Shown in pieces: positions 1-5,624 of a stretch of DNA of 7,381 nucleotides. Below the pieces are notes generated by a model. It was not told the DNA's origin. It worked only from the letters and a program-made list of their open reading frames with translations, and ran no database searches. The position numbers and the translations under genes were made by a program. Origin of the DNA: Brachybacterium sp. (GTDB lineage Bacteria; Actinomycetota; Actinomycetes; Actinomycetales; Dermabacteraceae); NCBI GenBank assembly GCA_027322375.1, contig DAHVRS010000226.1, forward strand, positions 1 through 7,381, read 5' to 3'. Every line of letters starts with the position of its first letter. Within the stretch, counting starts at the first letter, position 1.

Positions 1-1214
1 ATGATCAGCACCGCGACCGCGGCGGTGAACGCGGTCTCTGCGCCGTGGCCGGTGAGCAGCCAGGCCGCGAGCGTCCCGAGCGCGATCACGAGGACGATCG
101 GCACGAAGATACCCGAGACCCGGTCGGCGAGGCGCTGGATCTCGGCCTTCCCGGACTGGGCGTCCTCGACCATCCGCGCCATCTTCGCGAGCTGGGTGTC
201 GGCGCCCACGCGCGTCGCGCGGACCACGAGGCGGCCGCCCGCGTTCACGGTCGCACCGGTGACGGGGTCGCCCTCGCCCACCTCGACGGGCACGGATTCG
301 CCGGTGAGCATCGAGGCGTCGACCGCGGAGGTGCCGGAGACGACGACGCCATCGGTCGCGATGGTCTCCCCGGGGCGGACCACGAACTCATCGCCCACGC
401 CGAGCTCGGTGATCGGGACGCGCGCCTCGGTGCCGCTGCGCAGCACGGCCACGTCCTTCGCGCCCATGTCCATCAGGGTGCGCAGCGCGGCGCCGGCCTG
501 CCGCTTCGAGCGCTTCTCGAGATAGCGGCCCAGCAGGAGGAACAGTGTCACCCCGGCGGCGACCTCGAGGTAGATGTTCGCGGAGCCGTCGCTGCGGGAG
601 ATCGCGAGGGTGAACTCGTGCCGCATGCCGGGCATGCCGGCGCTGCCCAGGAACAGGGCGTACAGCGACCACAGGAAGGCGGCGCCCGTGCCCACGGAGA
701 TGAGGGTGTCCATCGTCGCCGCGCCGTGGCGGAGGTTCATCGCGGCCGCGCGGTGGAACGGCCAGGCGCCCCACACGATGATGGGCCCGGTGAGCGCGAG
801 GCACAGCCACTGCCAGTAGGTGAACTGCAGCGCGGGCACCATCGACAGCACGATCACCGGGATCGACAGGACGGCGGTGCCGATCAACCGCTGGCGGAGG
901 GAGAGCAGCTCCGGATCCTCCGCCTCCGCCGCGCCCTCCTCGCTGGCACCCTTCTGGGCGGTGTCCTCGGCAGGCGGGGCGGGCAGGGCCGCGGTGTAGC
1001 CGGTCTGCTCGATCACGGTGACGAGGTCATGAGGGTCATAGCCCTCCGGCACGGTCACGCGTGCCTTCTCCGTCGCATAGTTCACCGAGGCGCTCACCCC
1101 GTCGAGCTTGTTCAGCTTGCGCTCGATCCGGTTCGCGCACGAGGCACAGGTCATCCCGCCGATCTCGAGCTCGATGCCGACATCGACGGGCTGCGGGGGC
1201 TGAGTGGTGGCCAT
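1..1214 (-). CDS. copA: Copper-exporting P1B-type ATPase CopA (N-terminal 404 residues, cut by window edge)
   Basis: Heavy-metal P-type ATPase, expected to pump Cu(I) out across the cytoplasmic membrane at the cost of ATP. The frame is open from the ATG at 1214 to the left edge with no stop. A single N-terminal heavy-metal-associated domain carries GMTCASC with its CXXC cysteines at residues 23 and 26. An Ala/Glu-rich linker follows (about 82-102), then hydrophobic helices at roughly 110-130, 132-150, 160-182 and 203-225, including ATMDTLI (Met168), then the actuator domain with TGES at 304-307. Two further helices begin near 365 and 390. The visible part ends at AVLI, exactly where the family continues into the CPC ion-binding motif, so the phosphorylation (DKTGT) and ATP-binding domains lie outside. 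A purine-rich stretch, AGGAAGAAGG, ends 12 nt before the ATG, a rather long spacing. It lies 107 bp downstream of copZ on the same strand, probably one transcript. Copper rather than silver or another metal is inferred from the copZ neighbour and CsoR-like operators. Confidence 0.95.
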   Translation of the reverse strand, partial: MATTQPPQPVDVGIELEIGGMTCASCANRIERKLNKLDGVSASVNYATEKARVTVPEGYDPHDLVTVIEQTGYTAALPAPPAEDTAQKGASEEGAAEAEDPELLSLRQRLIGTAVLSIPVIVLSMVPALQFTYWQWLCLALTGPIIVWGAWPFHRAAAMNLRHGAATMDTLISVGTGAAFLWSLYALFLGSAGMPGMRHEFTLAISRSDGSANIYLEVAAGVTLFLLLGRYLEKRSKRQAGAALRTLMDMGAKDVAVLRSGTEARVPITELGVGDEFVVRPGETIATDGVVVSGTSAVDASMLTGESVPVEVGEGDPVTGATVNAGGRLVVRATRVGADTQLAKMARMVEDAQSGKAEIQRLADRVSGIFVPIVLVIALGTLAAWLLTGHGAETAFTAAVAVLI

Positions 1215-1286
1215 GGCGGGCTGCTGCCTTCTTCCTCACGGGGCGGGTGCGCGACGCGACGGACGGGACGGGTGGTGAGCGGAGCG

Positions 1287-1314
1287 GGGCCGGGAGGGGA
1301 TCGCCGCCCGGCCC
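1287..1314 (-). other. Inverted repeat (hairpin) between copZ and copA
   Basis: GGGCCGGG at 1287-1294 is perfectly complementary to CCCGGCCC at 1307-1314, with a 12-nt loop. It begins 7 bp past the copZ stop codon in the 107-bp copZ-copA gap. No T-run follows on the transcribed strand. It could be an attenuator, a partial terminator or an mRNA-stabilising 3' hairpin giving different copZ and copA levels, or chance in GC-rich DNA. Confidence 0.4.
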
Positions 1315-1321
1315 AGGGCGC

Positions 1322-1534
1322 TCACGCGCGGGCGGCGGTGTAGCCGGCCTCCTCGACGGCGGCGAGCACTGCAGCATCGTCCAGTTCCTGCTCGGCGCTG
1401 ATGCGGAGCACGCCGGTCTCGTGGCTGACCTCCACCCCGGTGACGCCGGGGATCTCGGAGACCTCCTCGCGCACGGACATCTCGCAGTGGCCGCAGGTCA
1501 TGCCGGTCACCTGGAACTGGGCGGTGGTGCTCAT
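1322..1534 (-). CDS. copZ: Copper chaperone CopZ (heavy-metal-associated domain protein, 70 aa)
   Basis: Small cytosolic metallochaperone that binds Cu(I) and hands it to the CopA pump or to a copper sensor. The whole 70-residue protein is one ferredoxin-like HMA domain. It has GMTCGHC with cysteines at residues 14 and 17, the typical MSVREEV helix after it, and a closing AVEEAGYTAARA helix. Length is normal for the family. The ATG at 1534 was preferred over an in-frame start 54 bp upstream because GAGGAG sits 5 nt before it, and because the upstream extension would run into the candidate CsoR operator at 1559-1577. It is the first gene of a leftward unit with copA. His in the CGHC motif is found in many actinobacterial and Gram-positive CopZ proteins. 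Another soft metal cannot be excluded from sequence alone. Confidence 0.93.
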   Translation of the reverse strand: MSTTAQFQVTGMTCGHCEMSVREEVSEIPGVTGVEVSHETGVLRISAEQELDDAAVLAAVEEAGYTAARA

Positions 1535-1558
1535 GTGGTCTCCTCGAAGAGATCGGGG

Positions 1559-1577
1559 GATACCCTGGAGGGGTATC
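1559..1577. promoter_or_regulatory. Candidate CsoR operator, copZ-proximal
   Basis: A perfect 7-bp dyad, GATACCC-TGGAG-GGGTATC, centred at 1568 and 25 bp from the copZ start codon. The core ATACCC-N5-GGGTAT fits the known style of operators for CsoR, the Cu(I)-released repressor of copper genes. It stands out as A/T-flanked C and G runs in otherwise uniformly GC-rich DNA. It would lie just downstream of the transcription start if the promoter at 1590-1619 is right. Confidence 0.7.
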
Positions 1578-1589
1578 GGTTCTGACACT

Positions 1590-1619
1590 TTTATACCCCT
1601 TGGGGGTATGCGGAGGTAA
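1590..1619 (-). promoter_or_regulatory. Candidate copZ promoter
   Basis: On the minus strand TATAAA (1595-1590) is a good -10 candidate, with a weak TTACCT (1619-1614) 18 bp upstream as -35. The -10 overlaps the distal CsoR-like dyad, which is what repression would require. The -35 matches consensus at only three of six positions, so the call rests on the -10 and on position. Confidence 0.4.
1593..1609. promoter_or_regulatory. Candidate CsoR operator, distal copy
   Basis: A perfect dyad, ATACCCC-TTG-GGGGTAT, centred at 1601. Written as ATACCC-N5-GGGTAT it has the same spacing as the proximal copy, exactly 33 bp (about three helical turns) away. It overlaps the candidate -10 box for copZ on the minus strand. 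It also falls between the start codons of the divergent copZ and MDMPI genes, so a bound repressor could affect both. Confidence 0.7.
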
Positions 1620-1653
1620 GGGGACGACGGAAAAACGGGTCTCGTCCGTCCCC
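1620..1653 (+). other. Inverted repeat in the leader of the MDMPI gene
   Basis: GGGGACG (1620-1626) pairs with CGTCCCC (1647-1653). The stem can continue with ACG (1627-1629) and CGT (1643-1645) across a one-base bulge, closing an A-rich loop. It ends 21 nt before the start codon. No T-run follows, so it is not an obvious terminator. It may be a leader hairpin or simply a GC-rich coincidence. Confidence 0.3.
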
Positions 1654-1674
1654 CTTGCGTGCTTCGATGAGGAC

Positions 1675-2517
1675 ATGAGCGAAGACGCCCTCACCACCAT
1701 CCGCCAGGAGAGCGACCGCGCTGTCGCCGCCCTCAGCGACGCCGACCCCGCGCGGCCAGTTCCCACCTGCACCGACTGGACGGCTGATGACCTCCTATGG
1801 CACATCGCGGAGGTCCACGAGTTCTGGGCCGGGATCCTCGCCACCGGAGCGACCACCCAGGAGCGGGTGCAGGCGATCGAGGAGGGGAAGGCTCCACGTC
1901 CTGCCGAGCGCGAGGCCCTGCTCGCCCGGCGCGCCACCGCGACCGACGCCCTCCTCGCCCAGCTCACCGCCCGCGCCGACGAGGAGCCCGCCTGGTTCTG
2001 GTACTCCGCGTTCCAGACCGTCGGGATCACCCGCCGCATGCAGACGCACGAGGCGAGCATCCACCGCATCGACGCGGAGCTCACCGCCGGACTTCCCGTC
2101 ACCCCGCTCACGGAGGAAGTGGCTGCCGACGGGCTCGGCCATGTCCTGGATGTCATGTGGCCGGCGGGCTTCGAGTGGATCCCCGACTGGGCCGAGACCC
2201 GCCCCGTCGCTGTCGTCGAGATCGCGGTCGAGGGCGGGGCGGAGGAGCTGCTCGAGATCAGTCGCTGGTCGGGGACGCGTCCCCGCGACGGCAAGGAGTT
2301 CGAGGGAGTCGTCGGCCGGCGCTCCCCGGACGCCGCTGCAGCCGAGGCGCTGCCGCGCACCCGCGCGACCGGCTCGGCGCTCGCCCTGGACCTCTGGGCC
2401 TGGGGCCGCGCCCAGGCGCTGCCGCACGTCGCGGGCGGCGTCGGAGAGGTCACGGTCACGGGCGATGCCGAGGCGGTCAGGCAGCTCGAGGCGCTCATCG
2501 CCGAGGGTCACGACTGA
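1675..2517 (+). CDS. Maleylpyruvate isomerase family mycothiol-dependent enzyme (MDMPI/DinB fold)
   Basis: A 280-residue protein with the actinobacterial MDMPI layout: an N-terminal DinB-like four-helix metal-binding domain (about 1-165) and a C-terminal domain (about 185-280) with the usual LWAWGRA...VTVTGDAEAV ending. The metal site is intact: His43 in LLWHIAEVH, and Glu126 and His130 in MQTHEASIHRID. This parallels the His/Glu/His site of Corynebacterium glutamicum maleylpyruvate isomerase. TCTDWTADDLLWH is the typical N-terminal signature. Family members use mycothiol as cofactor or substrate, but most paralogues have no known reaction, and no gentisate-pathway genes are nearby, so maleylpyruvate is only one possibility. 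ATG 1675 was chosen because similarity begins there. GAGGA lies only 1 nt upstream, unusually close, so translation may not depend on a classical ribosome-binding site. An in-frame TTG at 1600 would begin inside the operator. The gene diverges from copZ across 140 bp and converges on the P450. Confidence 0.88.
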   Translation: MSEDALTTIRQESDRAVAALSDADPARPVPTCTDWTADDLLWHIAEVHEFWAGILATGATTQERVQAIEEGKAPRPAEREALLARRATATDALLAQLTARADEEPAWFWYSAFQTVGITRRMQTHEASIHRIDAELTAGLPVTPLTEEVAADGLGHVLDVMWPAGFEWIPDWAETRPVAVVEIAVEGGAEELLEISRWSGTRPRDGKEFEGVVGRRSPDAAAAEALPRTRATGSALALDLWAWGRAQALPHVAGGVGEVTVTGDAEAVRQLEALIAEGHD

Positions 2518-2565
2518 GCTGAGGGCCCCGGCTGAGGGGTGCTGACTGGTGCGTCACGACGGACA

Positions 2566-2587
2566 TGCCCGCGTCAGCCGCGGGGCA
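2566..2587 (-). terminator. Possible terminator hairpin over the P450 stop codon
   Basis: TGCCCGCG (2566-2573) and CGCGGGGCA (2579-2587) form an eight-pair stem with one bulged G. The TGA stop of the P450 gene (2576-2574) lies in the 5-nt loop. There is no T-run after it. High-GC actinobacteria often terminate at U-poor hairpins, and the position between converging genes is suitable. The rest of the 56-bp gap holds only a weak CCCC-N6-GGGG repeat. Confidence 0.35.
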
Positions 2588-3752
2588 CCAGCACCACCGG
2601 GGCATGCGCCCAGCCGCCCACCGGAGCGATCTCGCGCTCGCCGGGCGTCTCGGCGGGATGCACGTCGGCCACCGCGAGCAGCTCCCGCAGCAGGGTGACG
2701 AGCTCGAGCGTCGCGAGCTCTCTGCCGGGGCACACATGCGGACCGGTCCCGTAGACGAGGTTCTGTGCCGCATTCGCCTCCGGAGCCACCGCGTCCGGGT
2801 CCTCGAAGACGCGCTCATCGCGGTTGATCGAGGTCCAGTGCAGCATCACCCGCTCCCCGGCGGCGATCTCCTGACCAGCGAGCGTGACGGGGCAGGTGGT
2901 CACGCGCCGGTTCGAGACGAACGGATCATCGATCCGCAGCAGCTCGTCGACGATCGCGCCCGCCTCGGCCTCGCTCCCGTCCCGCACCCGTGCCGCGAGC
3001 TCAGGGGCGCGGGAGAGCGCCATGAGCAGCACCCCGGTGCACAGGGCGATCGAGCCGAGGTCGCCGCCTGTCCAGTTGCGCAGGATCGAGACGATCTCCT
3101 CCTCGCGCAGCGGCCGGCTCGTCGAGCCGGGCACTGACGGGTCCGGGAGCGGGATCTCGAGCCGCATCAGCGCCGTCGTCGGGTCCTCCGGAGCGCCCGC
3201 GGCGTGTCGCGGAGCGAGCACGGAGCGGATGATCGTATCGAAGCGTTCGGCGACCGCGGTGGTGCGGGCGAGGTCTCCGGAGCGGGAGGCCTCATGGTTC
3301 TCGACCATCCAGTCCAGCAGCTCCGGTTCGAGCTCCTCCGGCCAGCCCAGCCAGGCCGTCTGCCCCCGCACGGCGAACACGGCGCCGAGTGCGGCGACCG
3401 CGTCGACCTCCGTGCCTGCCGGACCCACGGAGTCCATCAGCTCCTCGACGAGCTCGACCGCGATCGTGCGCAGCACCGGGGCGAGGCGCGCCATCTCCTC
3501 CGGGGCGAAGAACGGATCGGTCGCGGCCCGGATCGCGGCGTGCTCTGCACCGTCGAGGCCGTTGGGCACCTGGAGGAACCGGGAGACGGCGGAGGAGAAG
3601 GTCTGCGCATCCTCGGCGACCTGGACCGCCTCGGCATGGCGCAGTACCACCCAGGTGCCGTCCGGAGTACGGGCGAGCGGCGCGTCAGCGCGCAGCTCGT
3701 CGGTCGCGGAGCGGGGTTCGAGGCCGGTGGCGTCGAATGTCGGGACGCTCAT
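2574..3752 (-). CDS. Cytochrome P450
   Basis: A soluble bacterial-type P450 of 392 residues, the usual length, with no signal or membrane anchor. The haem loop NLVYGTGPHVCPGREL (332-347) supplies the thiolate ligand Cys341, with Tyr334 in place of the commoner Phe. The helix-K ExxR is Glu270-Leu-Leu-Arg273, and NRDERVFEDPD (310-320) is the usual meander approach. Helix I reads NWTGGDLGSIAL (226-237): the conserved Gly is present but the acid-Thr pair used for O2 activation is replaced by Leu-Gly. In my recollection related actinobacterial and proteobacterial P450s with NWTxGxLGxI share this, so it looks like a subfamily trait rather than decay. It would need a ferredoxin and reductase, neither of which is in the window. 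Substrate unknown. The ATG at 3752 lies 4 bp after the stop of the membrane-protein gene, with GAGGG ending 1 nt before it, so translational coupling is likely. Confidence 0.93.
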   Translation of the reverse strand: MSVPTFDATGLEPRSATDELRADAPLARTPDGTWVVLRHAEAVQVAEDAQTFSSAVSRFLQVPNGLDGAEHAAIRAATDPFFAPEEMARLAPVLRTIAVELVEELMDSVGPAGTEVDAVAALGAVFAVRGQTAWLGWPEELEPELLDWMVENHEASRSGDLARTTAVAERFDTIIRSVLAPRHAAGAPEDPTTALMRLEIPLPDPSVPGSTSRPLREEEIVSILRNWTGGDLGSIALCTGVLLMALSRAPELAARVRDGSEAEAGAIVDELLRIDDPFVSNRRVTTCPVTLAGQEIAAGERVMLHWTSINRDERVFEDPDAVAPEANAAQNLVYGTGPHVCPGRELATLELVTLLRELLAVADVHPAETPGEREIAPVGGWAHAPVVLVPRG

Positions 3753-3756
3753 GCCC

Positions 3757-4521
3757 TCATCGTAGGTCGGCCAGCAGCCCCTTCTCCGGGACTTCTCTCC
3801 TGCGCGCTCGCCCCTGCAGCAGATGCACGAGCGTCCCGATCGCGAGGAAGGCGAGGAGCATCGCCACGGTCGTGACGAGGACCTGCGGCCAGGAGGAGAC
3901 GGTCGGGTCCAGGAAGTCGTAGGGGTACCAGCCGGTCACGGCGCCGCGCAGCCACGTGCAGCCCAGATAGGTCAGCGGATAGACGAGCCACACAAGGATC
4001 CGCCAGCGCGAGGCGGCACGGACGCGCGGGGTCTGCAGCCAGTCCAGCAGCGCCGCGACCGGTGCCACCCGGTGCAGCATGATGCCGGTCCAGCCGATGT
4101 CCCAGCGCAGCAGCTCATCCAGCGGCGCGACCAGCAGCGCATAGATGATCCCGGTCATCACCAGGTAGAACGCGACCGCGCCGCGCACGTCCGCCCACCA
4201 CCGCGGACGGCGCGGGCGCGGCAGCATGACGGTCACCAGCAGCACGAGCGCGAAGGCGAGGTTCGACTGGTTCGTGAAGTACGAGACGTGCTCCGGGAGC
4301 GTCCCGGCGCGGCCCGCCTCGAGCGTGCTCCAGACGAGCGCGGCGAGCACGAGCACTGCGACCGCGACCCGCAGCACCGCGGCGAGCGCGTCGCGAGAAC
4401 CGTCGGCCGACGACACGGCAGGCAACAGTGCCGCCCGGCTCGCACCCGGCGCGGCCGACGGGCTGGCAGCCGACGGACTGCTCGGGCGGGGAGGCGGCGT
4501 CCGCGCCGTGGAGTCGGTCAT
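3757..4521 (-). CDS. Pr6Pr-family six-helix membrane protein
   Basis: A 254-residue polytopic membrane protein. A Pro/Ser/Ala-rich, probably disordered N-terminus (1-45) precedes hydrophobic helices at about 46-66, 86-100, 114-134, 144-161, 173-192 and 213-236, then a basic tail. Family hallmarks are YFTNQSNL (81-88), His150 in GIMLHRVAPV, the YPLTYLG segment (181-187) and WYPYDFLDP (198-206). The function of the bacterial family is not established. It resembles, in length, helix count and a conserved Thr and His, the eukaryotic FAR-17a/AIG1/ADTRP proteins, some of which are membrane threonine hydrolases of branched fatty esters; that link is my inference. ATG 4521 was preferred over an in-frame TTG 63 bp upstream. 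It has no ribosome-binding site, but CATACT sits 6 nt before it, suggesting a leaderless transcript. The P450 follows after 4 bp, almost certainly in one operon. Confidence 0.85.
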   Translation of the reverse strand: MTDSTARTPPPRPSSPSAASPSAAPGASRAALLPAVSSADGSRDALAAVLRVAVAVLVLAALVWSTLEAGRAGTLPEHVSYFTNQSNLAFALVLLVTVMLPRPRRPRWWADVRGAVAFYLVMTGIIYALLVAPLDELLRWDIGWTGIMLHRVAPVAALLDWLQTPRVRAASRWRILVWLVYPLTYLGCTWLRGAVTGWYPYDFLDPTVSSWPQVLVTTVAMLLAFLAIGTLVHLLQGRARRREVPEKGLLADLR

Positions 4522-4527
4522 GGGCCA

Positions 4528-4533
4528 AGTATG
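4528..4533 (-). promoter_or_regulatory. Candidate -10 box for a leaderless membrane protein-P450 transcript
   Basis: CATACT on the minus strand ends 6 nt before the ATG at 4521, so transcription would begin at or next to the start codon. The absence of a purine-rich ribosome-binding site agrees. No clear -35 is visible, which is common for actinobacterial promoters. Confidence 0.4.
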
Positions 4534-4590
4534 GTCCCGGCCCCGCCAGCTCAGCGGCCCAGCGCGGTGCTCACCAGTCCGCAACTTAGC

Positions 4591-5514
4591 TCACCAGGCC
4601 GCCGCCGCCTCCTCGAGCGCGGCGGCGACCCGCACCGTCGCCGAGTTCTGCTCCGCGCCCGGCCGGCGCACCAGCAGCAGCGGCGTGGTGCGAGGACGCT
4701 CGGGCACCTCGAGCTGCACGAGAGCACCGGAGAGCAGATCCGCCTCGGACAGTGAGCGCGGCAGCACGCTGTAGCCAGCGCCCGCGCGCACCGCCGCGAT
4801 CACCGCATGCAGGCTCGGAACCGTCAGCGCCGGGCCCACCGCCGGATGCTGCTTGCCGTACTGGGTGCGCCAGTAGCGCCGCACCACGGGCATGTCATCG
4901 GCAGTGCTCACCAGCGGCACGGATTCGAGCGCCGCGCACACGGGCGTGCCCGCCTCCCGCGCCTCGACGCGCTCCGCCCAGGCGGGGGCGGCGACGAGGA
5001 GATGCTCCTCCTGCGCGAGCTCGGTGATGCCGAGCGCGCGACCGCGCGGACGCAGCGTGGTCAGCACCAGATCGTGTCGCCCCTCCCGCAGCTGCTCGAG
5101 CAGCTCCTCATCCTCCCCGGTCGCGACATGCACCCGCACCCCGTCCGCGACGAGCGGGGCGAGGGCCGGCAGCACTCGCGCGCACAGCAGCTCCGACGGG
5201 CCCGCGAGATGCACCGGGGCGGTGCGCCCGTCGAGCTCGCAGTTCCCACCCGCGACGAGGTCCAGGTCATCCAGCGGCGCGGAGATCCGTTCGGCGAGCT
5301 CGCGGGCGAAGGGCGTGGGCTCCACCCCGCGGGGCAGACGCTGGAAGAGCTGCCGGCCCAGCTGCTGCTCGAGCGCGCGCATCTGCGCGGTCACCGTGGG
5401 CTGGGTGAGGCCCAGCGCCGGTGCGGCGGCGGTGAAGGAGCCTGCGCGATGCACGGCCAGGAAGGTGCGCAGCAGGTTGAGGTCCTGCACGGGGGCGAGG
5501 GTGGAGGTCGTCAC
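4591..5514 (-). CDS. LysR-family transcriptional regulator
   Basis: A 307-residue LysR-type regulator of normal length. The N-terminal winged helix-turn-helix spans about residues 10-68: DLNLLRTFLAVHRAGSFTAA, then the recognition part LTQPTVTAQMRALEQQLG and LFQRLPRGVEPT. The effector-binding domain (about 95-300) consists of two Rossmann-like lobes, including VHLAGPSELL, HDLVLTTL and GAGYSVLPRSL. The effector cannot be told from sequence. The start was set at GTG 5514 because TACTCT, a TANNNT-type -10 box, ends 7 nt before it with no ribosome-binding site, a leaderless arrangement. GTG 5535 and GTG 5490 are alternatives; the conserved domain begins at QDLNLLRTF and is unaffected. The gene diverges from the ene-reductase, its most likely target, and ends 69 bp before the membrane-protein start on the same strand. 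Confidence 0.93.
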   Translation of the reverse strand: MTTSTLAPVQDLNLLRTFLAVHRAGSFTAAAPALGLTQPTVTAQMRALEQQLGRQLFQRLPRGVEPTPFARELAERISAPLDDLDLVAGGNCELDGRTAPVHLAGPSELLCARVLPALAPLVADGVRVHVATGEDEELLEQLREGRHDLVLTTLRPRGRALGITELAQEEHLLVAAPAWAERVEAREAGTPVCAALESVPLVSTADDMPVVRRYWRTQYGKQHPAVGPALTVPSLHAVIAAVRAGAGYSVLPRSLSEADLLSGALVQLEVPERPRTTPLLLVRRPGAEQNSATVRVAAALEEAAAAW

Positions 5515-5521
5515 AGCGGGA

Positions 5522-5527
5522 AGAGTA
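5522..5527 (-). promoter_or_regulatory. Candidate -10 box for a leaderless LysR transcript
   Basis: TACTCT on the minus strand fits TANNNT and ends 7 nt before the chosen GTG start, the spacing seen in leaderless actinobacterial genes. No convincing -35 was found. It lies 17 bp from the outer half-site of the dyad at 5544-5574, well placed for autoregulation. Confidence 0.4.
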
Positions 5528-5543
5528 CGCAACACGGCGACCT

Positions 5544-5574
5544 CGATCCATAGGCAGAGGGATGCCTCCCATCG
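5544..5574. promoter_or_regulatory. Nested dyad, candidate LysR operator
   Basis: AGGCA (5552-5556) and TGCCT (5563-5567) form a perfect inverted repeat with a 6-bp spacer. They are flanked almost symmetrically by CGAT (5544-5547) and ATCG (5571-5574). The whole is 31 bp, between the LysR and ene-reductase genes. LysR regulators usually bind interrupted dyads in such divergent regions. The classic T-N11-A core is not exact here (T-N10-A), so the call rests on symmetry and position. Confidence 0.4.
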
Positions 5575-5583
5575 GTCCTGCTA

Positions 5584-5614
5584 TTGGTCAGCGCATGGCG
5601 GACGTGGTTAGCGT
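5584..5614 (+). promoter_or_regulatory. Candidate promoter of the ene-reductase gene
   Basis: TTGGTC (5584-5589) and TAGCGT (5609-5614, TANNNT form) are 19 bp apart, slightly long, giving a start near 5621 and a leader of about 60 nt. The region also holds the inverted halves GGTCA (5586-5590) and TGACC (5614-5618), which overlap both boxes and could be a further regulator site. Confidence 0.35.
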
Positions 5615-5624
5615 GACCGCATCC

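Noticed and set aside
1..1214. copA as a naturally truncated gene
   Set aside because: The frame is intact to the window edge and stops just before the expected CPC motif, so the truncation is due to the window boundary.
45..1343. Long open frame on the plus strand opposite copA
   Set aside because: Its translation is low-complexity His/Arg/Gly-rich with no domain, and it lies antisense to a clear CopA reading frame. GC-rich antisense frames stay open by codon bias.
1600..1674. TTG at 1600 as start of the MDMPI protein
   Set aside because: It would start inside the distal CsoR-like dyad and add 25 residues unlike the family; similarity begins at ATG 1675.
1236..2498. 420-codon open frame on the minus strand opposite the MDMPI gene and over copZ
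   Set aside because: Ser/Arg/Ala-rich translation without motifs; the plus-strand frame has a complete MDMPI fold and metal site, and copZ occupies another frame.
5515..5535. GTG at 5535 as the LysR start
   Set aside because: It would place the TACTCT box inside the coding region and has no ribosome-binding site. It is kept as an alternative because the seven extra residues cannot be excluded by sequence alone.
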